DNA of 64,000 bases from Algoriphagus faecimaris (GTDB lineage Bacteria > Bacteroidota > Bacteroidia > Cytophagales > Cyclobacteriaceae): contig NZ_FNAC01000007.1 in the NCBI RefSeq assembly GCF_900101705.1, positions 1 through 64,000 of the forward strand, in the 5' to 3' direction. The translations under genes and the position numbers were made by a program. A model generated the notes under the pieces. The model was not told the DNA's origin and made no database searches. It saw only the letters and a list, made by a program, of their open reading frames with translations. Numbering within the stretch: position 1 is the stretch's first letter; each line of letters begins with the position of its first letter. Shown here piece after piece: positions 53,818-62,600 of the stretch.

Positions 53818-53829
53818 TAATTAAAGCGA

Positions 53830-54516
53830 TTATAATTTTAAAATCAGGTTTTCGGCCTTAACCCAATCTTCTATAGTATCTATATTGACGTAATATTTTG
53901 GATCGTTTTCAAAATAGGACATACGTTTACCGTACAGACTACCTCCCATCAAAACTTCTTTTTTTACCAAGTAAATACTTCCATCCCTGAAGTAAGCCGG
54001 GGGAAGATTTTGTCTTCTAGTAATCAACTCATTTTCTCCCGTTGCAATTTTCAAATTACCCTCGTTATCAGCCTCAAAAGTCCAATGCGGATTGAAATGA
54101 TCAGGAACTCTGAGCACAGTCACCAATGAATCAGCTTTGGACTCGATAAATTTTGAAATTGCCTCATCAATTAATCCTTCTTTTCGAAAAGGAGATGTCA
54201 CTTGTAAAAGACAAATTGCATCAAAAATATCTTCTTTTTCCATGAAAGAAAGGGCATGCTGAATCACAGGAACAGTTGGAGTGTGGTCAAGTGCCAATTC
54301 AGATGGGCGCAAAAAAGGAACTTCCAAACCCAAATCCTTACCCACTTGAGCTATTTGTTCATCATCAGTTGACAAAATAGTTTTAGTAATTAGTTTGGAA
54401 CGAAAGGCGGCTTCAGCAGAGTATGCTAAGAGCGGTTTACCTGCTAGATTTTTTATGTTTTTGCCAGGTAAACCTTTGGAACCACCTCTCGCGGGTATCA
54501 CTGCGAGAATTCTCAT
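53830..54516 (-). CDS. neuA: Acylneuraminate-family cytidylyltransferase (NeuA)
   Basis: 228 residues. IPARGGSKGLPGKNIK is the CMP-NeuAc synthetase nucleotide motif; LQVTSPFRKEG, ITRRQNLPPAYFRDGSIYL and NIDTIEDW complete the family. It attaches CMP to a sialic acid, legionaminic or pseudaminic acid. 12 bases before asnB and seven after neuC. Which nine-carbon sugar is made cannot be fixed from this enzyme alone. Confidence 0.93.
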   Translation of the reverse strand: MRILAVIPARGGSKGLPGKNIKNLAGKPLLAYSAEAAFRSKLITKTILSTDDEQIAQVGKDLGLEVPFLRPSELALDHTPTVPVIQHALSFMEKEDIFDAICLLQVTSPFRKEGLIDEAISKFIESKADSLVTVLRVPDHFNPHWTFEADNEGNLKIATGENELITRRQNLPPAYFRDGSIYLVKKEVLMGGSLYGKRMSYFENDPKYYVNIDTIEDWVKAENLILKL

Positions 54517-54523
54517 TGAACTG

Positions 54524-55678
54524 TTAAAGTGTTATTGTTTTATGATAGACTAGAGGCAATTCAGCCAATAAATTTGCTATTTGGAAGCCTGCATCCCCTC
54601 CACCATAAACATCGGATGAAATTGGTCTAGGACTCTCAGAGATTGATCGCAAGGCTGCGAGAATTTCTGATTTGGAGTAGTTTACATCAATTACATTATT
54701 TCCTCTTGCTCTCCTATTCTGACGGGTTCCAATGTTTACCACGGGCACCCCCAAAAATGCACATTCTCTTATTCCAACACTGCTGTTTCCAATTAGACCT
54801 TTGCTATGATAGAGTAATTTTAAAAAATCAAGCGGATCCATATTCTTAAAAAAGTGAAATTGATTTAAATCGTTTTTCTCTCTAAAGGATCGAATCCCTG
54901 TGCTAGTACCATCTGCTCCGGCATCCACATTAGGCCAAAACCAAAGCACAGGTTGGTTCATTTCATGCATTGCTTTCAAAGATTCCTCAATATGATGGCG
55001 TGACTGAGAAACTTCAGTAGTGACGGGATGTTGCATGACCACCCAGTACCCTTGTTTAATATTTGGATCACCTCCCACTCCACCATATTTGGTGATAGGA
55101 TCAAAATCTAAAGATGGATAATTAACTATTTTCTTTGCCAGGTCTATGCTTGGACATCCTGTATTAAAGACGTAGTCTGGATTTTCTCCCAATGCTAACA
55201 CCCGTTTCTTGGCATCTTCAGAGGCGACAAAATGATAGTCAGCTAATTTAGTTATGGAGTGACGAACCTTTTCATCTATATTTCCAGTCACTTCACCTCC
55301 CTGAATATGAGCTAAGGGTATATTCATATAGGATGCTGCTACTGCAGTAGCCATGGTTTCAAACCTGTCGGCAATTGTAACCACAACATCCGGGTTTAGA
55401 TTGTCAAAAACCGTAGATAACTCAAGGATACCAATCCCTGTAGTTTTGGCTGCGGCAGTTAAATTTTCTCCTTCCAAGACATTAAATACTTTCGCTGCAA
55501 TTTGGAATCCGTCTCGCTCTATGGTTTGAACGGCTGAACCATATCTATCCAATAAAGCCGAAGCGGCTACCACTAACTGAAGCTCAAGATCTGGGTGATT
55601 TTTAATCGCAGAAAGTGCTGTTTTTATTCTAGAATAAGAGGGTCTTGCCGTAACGACTACACAAATTTTTCTTTTCAT
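54524..55678 (-). CDS. neuC: UDP-GlcNAc 2-epimerase, hydrolysing (NeuC/LegG)
   Basis: 384 residues. VVVTARPSYSRIKTAL, VTIADRFETMATAVAASYMNIPLAHIQGGE and IDEKVRHSITKLADYHF, then FNTGCPSIDLAK and NSSVGIRECAFLGVPVVNIGTRQ carry the acid and histidine residues of the hydrolysing 2-epimerases. NeuC yields ManNAc; LegG, close in sequence, yields the 2,4-diacetamido-trideoxy sugar. Overlaps neuB by one base. Confidence 0.93.
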   Translation of the reverse strand: MKRKICVVVTARPSYSRIKTALSAIKNHPDLELQLVVAASALLDRYGSAVQTIERDGFQIAAKVFNVLEGENLTAAAKTTGIGILELSTVFDNLNPDVVVTIADRFETMATAVAASYMNIPLAHIQGGEVTGNIDEKVRHSITKLADYHFVASEDAKKRVLALGENPDYVFNTGCPSIDLAKKIVNYPSLDFDPITKYGGVGGDPNIKQGYWVVMQHPVTTEVSQSRHHIEESLKAMHEMNQPVLWFWPNVDAGADGTSTGIRSFREKNDLNQFHFFKNMDPLDFLKLLYHSKGLIGNSSVGIRECAFLGVPVVNIGTRQNRRARGNNVIDVNYSKSEILAALRSISESPRPISSDVYGGGDAGFQIANLLAELPLVYHKTITL

Positions 55679-56670
55679 TAATTGAGGTCTTCAAAATTTA
55701 AAAATTCCCACTTCTCCATTTTTCGCTTTGTTTTCCTTCCTAATATGCTTGAAAACTGATTCGCAGGAATTCCCTTATCACCTGGTTTCTTTGACTCAAG
55801 ATCATCCATAGTAATTGAGTGACCTATTTCCAGTTTCTTATTTACAGCCAAGCTTTTTCCAAAGATTCGCTTTAACTCTTTAAATTTAGTATCGTCGTTT
55901 TTATCGACTGGATGGGATAAAGATTTTTTGATTTGTTTAATTCCTTTACACAATCTACTTGTATCATCTATAGAAATACTAGCAATTGAGTCCGGTCCAA
56001 ATTGTCTTTTGTCAAAGACCACATGAAACTCGAATAATTCAGCTCCCAAGCTTGCTGCTGCAAGGCAAGCAAAAATATCTCCACTATGATCTGAAAAACC
56101 AACGGGCATATTAAATTTTTCTTTCAATTTACCGATCATATTTAATCCCCATTGCTCAGGGTCCGTGGGATATGCAGTGGTACACTGAAGGATACTTAAG
56201 TCAACATTTTGCTCATTAAGCCAAGAAATAGCCTCTTCGAGTTCATACATTGTACTCATCCCTGAACTCATGATGACAGGCTTTCCTGTCTTTGCAATAC
56301 GCTCGAGCATCAATTTATTAGCTATTTCACCCGAGCCAATTTTATAGGCATCCACCCCAATTTCATTTAACAAATCTACTGCTGCCACACTGAAAGGTGA
56401 TGAAATAAATTGCATTCCTTTCTCATGACAGTGGTCTTTTAAACCTTTCCATTGATCAGGAGTGAACTCCATTCGCTTCCAATAGTCAAATCGAGTCTCA
56501 TCTTGCTTCGAAAATTTTATCCGAAAAGGTTCAAAAGATGAACTTTCAGCTTCTGCTATATGGGTTTGGAATTTAACAGCATCAACGCCTGTTGTTGCAA
56601 GTGCATCTATAAATGCATGCGCATTGCCCAAGCTACCGTCATGAGCTTGGGCTATTTCTGCAATTATCAT
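55678..56670 (-). CDS. neuB: N-acetylneuraminate synthase family (NeuB/LegI)
   Basis: 330 residues. VDAVKFQTHIAEAESS, DYWKRMEFTPDQWKGLKDHC, IGSGEIANKL and PVIMSSGMSTMYELEEAI plus SILQCTTAYPT are the condensation-domain motifs; the C-terminal SAF-like domain is short (KKLEIGHSITMDDLESKKPG). It joins PEP to a six-carbon aminosugar. The start codon overlaps the TAA of the giant surface protein by one base, so neuBCA translation is coupled to it. Confidence 0.94.
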   Translation of the reverse strand: MIIAEIAQAHDGSLGNAHAFIDALATTGVDAVKFQTHIAEAESSSFEPFRIKFSKQDETRFDYWKRMEFTPDQWKGLKDHCHEKGMQFISSPFSVAAVDLLNEIGVDAYKIGSGEIANKLMLERIAKTGKPVIMSSGMSTMYELEEAISWLNEQNVDLSILQCTTAYPTDPEQWGLNMIGKLKEKFNMPVGFSDHSGDIFACLAAASLGAELFEFHVVFDKRQFGPDSIASISIDDTSRLCKGIKQIKKSLSHPVDKNDDTKFKELKRIFGKSLAVNKKLEIGHSITMDDLESKKPGDKGIPANQFSSILGRKTKRKMEKWEFLNFEDLN

Positions 56671-59600
56671 TATCGAATCAAAATAAATACCCCTGATTTT
56701 TCTACTACTTCTCCTGAATTACTGGTGAATTTGCCTCTATAGACGTAATTACCATTTGTAGCTTCTACTCCTTTAAACTGACCATCCCATCCCTGATCTT
56801 CCAGTGAGTTGGATTCATAAATCAATTCCCCCCAAGTGGTGAAGATATAAAACTCCATACTGGCTATTCCTCTGAATACAGGCTTGAAGAAGCTGTTTTT
56901 ACCATCCGCTCGGAATGGAGTGAAAGCATTGGGAACTTTTACCCAATAATCATCTGAAACCTGAATTACTTGCTCATAAACAGATACACAACCAAATTCA
57001 TCGATGACCTGAAGTTGAATAGTGTAAGTGCCTGCTTCCTCATAGAAATGGTTAGGATTTACCTCGCCACTAGTAGTACCATCGCCAAAATCCCAAGTCC
57101 ATAAGATCACCTTTCCTAAGGATAAATCTTCAAACTGGATTTCTTCAAAAATCTGAATAGTATCATTGCTGATTAGGTTTCCATCACCTAGATCAACCTC
57201 ATAGTCAAAATTAGCCACCAAAAGCTCATCAGCGATGATTACTCGAATTCGCTGAGGAGCATTCCAGCAGCCGGAGCCTTTGATGCTGCTGCTGACACGA
57301 TAATCTCCCGATAAATCCACTTCATCTATATCCGAAAGCTGCATGGCTGTCCCTGCCGGAGACAAAATATCATACTCATATACATCAGGATTAAAGCCTT
57401 CTATGTATCGAGTGAGGTCCACAGTTCCATCCGGATCACAAACTACCGAAGGATTGGAAACCCGCAGGTCAGGAATTCTATTCACAAAGACTTGTACTGG
57501 TTTTGGCTCTATTCCACAGATTCCAGTCCCTATAGCATTGACATAATAAGTATATGGAGACCCACTTTCTTCTAGACCTTCTATACTCAAAGCTCCATTT
57601 GAAGCAATGTTATAAGTAATTCCAGCATTGGTTCCACTTGAAATAGGCTGAGTACCATTCGCATCAAAATACCAAGTAAAGATCTCATCGGGAATATTCT
57701 GAGGTACACTTGGAGTGAGTGTTGCCGTCTCCCCTAAACAGATACGCTGATCCTCAGCAGTAATAGCCGTAGGTACTTCGGTTACTTCAATCTCTTGAGG
57801 AATAGCTATCTCACAACCAGCATCGTCCACTACCCTGATCTGATAATTTCCTACACCAATATTTAGGATTTCAGCAGAGCCTGCCTGATTGACAACAATT
57901 GAATTTTCAGCAGCTCCATCTTTGGAGAAATATACCGTGTAACTTGGGTAGCCTCCATTAATATCAAACCGAATGATTCCGTTTTCCAAACCACAAGTTG
58001 GGCTATCCAATTCCAGATTTGTCGCCTCTAGGGCAGCATCAGGACCACGTACCTCAATATCTTCCAACAAAATACTGCAACCTGCAGAACTCAATATTTC
58101 TACGGTGTAGGTTCCTGTACTCACATTAAATACTGGATCATTTACAAATGCCCCACCATTTAAACTATAGGTATAAGAACCTGATCCGCCTGTGGCGTTA
58201 ACCGTAATTTGTCCCCCATCTCCAAAACATACTTCATCCACAACGGTAGCTGTACCAGAAGGAATCCCAAATACCTCTACTACACCCTCTCCAACAAAAC
58301 CTTCACAGACCGAAGGTCCGCTAACTGTCACAAAATAGGTTAAAGTGGCCCCATTGGTATCAAATCCTGAAATATTCAGTACCCCAGTTCCTGAATCAAA
58401 CTGATAGATCAATCCATCCGAAGCCGGCGTCGCACTACTGTTGATTGGCTGCGTCAATGCTTGATCAAAATACCATTCGAACGTAGTGTTTGAAGCTAGC
58501 GGGTCTAAGATTGGACTTAAGGTAGCCACATCATTAGCACAAACCTCCACTTCATCAACAAGGATTTGTGTAGGCCCATCGACTAATTCGAGTGTATTTG
58601 TACTTATACTACAACCTTCAGCGTCGGTAATCACAAGATAATATTCCCCTATGGTAAAGCCGTCAAGCTCAACATTCCCATCACTTGAGGTGTGGCTTTC
58701 TATGCTTGTCCCATTTCTGAATACTTCTATTTCATAAGGGGCCCAGCCTCCGGTGATTGTCGTAAATAACTTTCCATTTGCCGATCCACAGCCAGGATCT
58801 ATTCCTGTCAATGGAGAGGCTTCGAGAGGGGCAGTTGGACCCTCAATGGTGAAATCAATTACCTGAGAACAACTAGCTGGCGTAAATACCTCTAGCTGAT
58901 AATCTCCTGCCGGAAGAGTTAGAGATTCAATAGCAGCCTGATCCACCGGACTAGCGCCATCAAGGCTATAAGTGTAATCAGCGTTGGTTCCCCCTGTAAA
59001 ACTGATTGTTCCATTACTATCCCCAAAGCAGGTGATTGGAGAAACTTCCAAAGTAACCGCTGGCGTATCGTAAATGCTCACTTCCACCTCTAATTCCTGT
59101 CCTGTACAGACCACGTAGAAATAATAGGTATAATCTCCTGCCGGAAGTCCTGTAATCAACAATTCAGGATTTAACCAATCAGAGTCATCTATGCTATACT
59201 CGATAGAAGCATTATCCGGATCGGGACCATCAGCTATTAAGCTCACCTGACCGGGCTCCTTGTACCATCTCACTTCGGTAGCCGCGGCAGGAGGCAAAGA
59301 AGGATCTGGAGCCAAATGAATGGGTCTAATCCGCACATCATTTCCCACACAATCATTGATTGGGGGTACGATTTGATACACTGGATCAGAGGATTCTTCA
59401 ATTTCAAAATCAAAAATAGCTGGACATCCTTCGGCATCCGTAAGCAATAGAAAGTAAGTATCAGGAGCTAAATCAGTAATGCCTGTCTCTGTCCCTGGAA
59501 CAATTGGGCCTGTTTCAGAACCTCTTCTCCATTCCACGGTATAATTTCCCCATCCACCGCTGATCACTAAATCCTGAATACTTCCATTGTCCAAATCACA

Positions 59601-62600
59601 AGATGCTCTGACAATCGTTGGATTATTGATTTCAATAGCTTGATCTGGTCCTTCTACAGTCACCGTTTCGGTGTAAACACATCCTATATCATTTTGGACT
59701 TCAAAAGTGTAATCACCAGCAGCTAGGTTATTATAAATCAAATCGCCCGTAAAAGGGCCTCCATTCATACTGACTTCAAAATTCCCGTTTCCACCACTTG
59801 GGTTAACGGTAATCGATCCATCCGTATCCCCAAAACAAGTGATATTGTCAATAGCAAAGCTAGCGGTAAGGGCTGGATATATCATGACCTCTGCTGTTTC
59901 TACCAGCGTACAAATACCCGGTCCCGAAATTTCCAAATAGTAATTTCTAGTTCCTTCAGGCAAGCCTTCAATAGTTAATTCCCCATTGGATGCGTCTATC
60001 TGATAGCTGATGCCTTCAGCATCTGTCCCATTGGTAACAGTCTGAGTCAAGGCTGCGTCCTTATACCATTTCAAAACAGGAGTAACTGGAAGCGAACTGG
60101 TAAACTCAGGGAGAATGACTGCCTCCAAACCTAGACATACTTCGCTTTCCATGGGCTCTAAAGCAACGGTCAAGCCATCATCATTCACCAAACTGACCAT
60201 GTTTGAAACCGACAAAGAGCAATTATTACCGTCAATCACCTCTACCGAATAGGTACCTGGCTCTAAGTTTCTGATTTCATATTGATTTCCATTCAGACTA
60301 TTAGAGAAATCTGTAATAGGCAGATTGTTAATTTGAATCGTGTAATCGGGAGTTCCTCCAATCAATTCAAAGGAAAATGATCCGTTAAATTCCCCACAGG
60401 TAGGGTTGGTGGAATTTACGTTTAAGATTTGAAGCTCATCGGGCTGGGTGATCTCTATTACTTCTTCAGAAAAACAAGGGGCTCCATCTTCCTGAATCCT
60501 AATTGTATAAACTCCTGCTCCAAGGTTAGAGAAGTCTCCTGAAGTATTGCCTTCACCTGTCTCAACAATCGTAAAAGTAAAGCTACCGCTTGGATCCAAA
60601 CTCTCGAGACTAATCGTCCCATCATTACCCCCAAAACAGGATACATTTTCAGCGCTAAATATCGCCTCAGGAATTTTCAGGACTTCTACCTGAGCAGGTA
60701 TCAAGTCATCAGGACAAACACCATCACCGGTAACTTCAAGGTAAAATGTGTAAGGACTATTGGAGTTGATCAAACCGGAAATGGTCAATTCTCCAGAAGT
60801 GATGGAGTAAGAGATATTCCCTTCTTGATCCCCATCGTTAATTGGTAGGTATTGACCGGGATTTGCTTGATCTTCCTTAAACCATTGATAGCTAGGAATT
60901 GCTCCAATCGTATTACTTACCACGACAGGTGTTAATAGTGCATCAGTTCCTTCACAAATAGATACATCTACCACATCAAATTCCGGAGTTGGAAGATCTT
61001 CCACTAGGATGGTAAGAGAGCTTGGACATCCGTTATCATCACTCGCCTCAATTTGGTAAGTACCCGGTCCCAAATTAGAGATTGTAAACGTATTCGAAGT
61101 GGGCTGTGTGAGATCTGTACCAAAAGAGGAAATATCAGCTCCATTTACGGTAATTGAATAGGTACCTGAAGCATCAGGGCTTCCTCCAGAAATCTCGAAA
61201 CTTATCTCTCCATTATTCTCCTCGCAACTTGCATCTATAGCATTCAACTCAACTAACTCAAGAAGTGGGGGGGCTGTCAAAACCAAATCAGAGATAATGG
61301 CCTCACAGTTACCTGCATTACGTACCGTCAATTCGTAAGTACCTGGAGCTAAGTTGGTAAATAAGCCATTATTGGACTGGAAGCCATTACTGGTATAGCT
61401 GTTATTTCCAACAAGGCTGTAGCTAAAGTCTGAAAGGTTCCCGGAACTAACCTGTGCTTGAATGGATCCATTATTTGCTCCAAAGCAGGAAATCATATTT
61501 AAAACGGGTGTATCCAATGCCGGAATAGGATTCACTATGATTTCTGCAGGAATATAACCTTGATCGCAGACTCTGCTTCCATTTACCTGTAGATAATAGG
61601 TGTAGGGGGAGTTGGATGATGCTAGACCTGCAACTTGTAATTCATCTCCACTAAGCGTAAATGTTCCTTGCCCATCCGAGGCTCCATTGTTGATTTGGAT
61701 ATAATTTCCTGACCCGTCCTGATAGAACCAAGTATAACTTGGAGTAGAGCTACTTTGCTCTATCACCTGAGGGCTTAGCGTGGCTGTTTCTCCTTCGCAA
61801 ATCTCGTCATCAGTCGAGTCAAATTGTGTAATGGGGTCTCCGGAAATAGTCATGGAGATTTGGGCTGTACATCCTTCAGTATCTGATACCAGAATGGTAT
61901 AAGTTCCAGCTGCTAAACCTGGTATAGAATATAAATTTCCTGTAGGCGTCAAGCCATTCTGCACTGTCCCATTTAGCGAAACTGTATAGCCCGCATTACC
62001 CCCATCAATAGTAAAGTCCAGTTGACCGTTGGGATCCCCACAAAAAGCATTGAGGGTGTTGCCTTGAACCAAAGTGAGGGGTTGATCAGGGCCTAGGATT
62101 TCAAATTCGATGATTTCGCTATTACAAGCAGGGTTAGTAGAAGTCGCAAAAACCTCATAATTTCCTTTGGTCAAGCCGGTGAAATTTCCGGAAGTATTGG
62201 TGTCTACAATATTGCCACTTGGGTCCGTAAGATAATAAGTGATGTCACTTGCGTTAGCTTCATTAGCTTGAATACTCCCTGTATTTTCAAGACAAAAATC
62301 ATCTGAGGTTTTTGAAGCAGTGAAGTCTAGTGGTGGATAGACTGTTACTCTGGCTACTGATAAAACATCTCCAATGTAAGGACAGAAATTACCACCAGGA
62401 TTATCTTCTTTGGCTTCTACATAAAAAACATAATCTTTAAAACTATTCCCGTTGGAAACTAAACCCGATATTACAATTTCCCTTTCATTAATTATTTGAA
62501 AGCTGATCGTTTCCCCATCTATGACACGGGTACTTCCATTTGTTATAGCACCTCCAGCTCGGTCTGCCGACAAATACCAAAAAAATTCGGCTCCTGCATC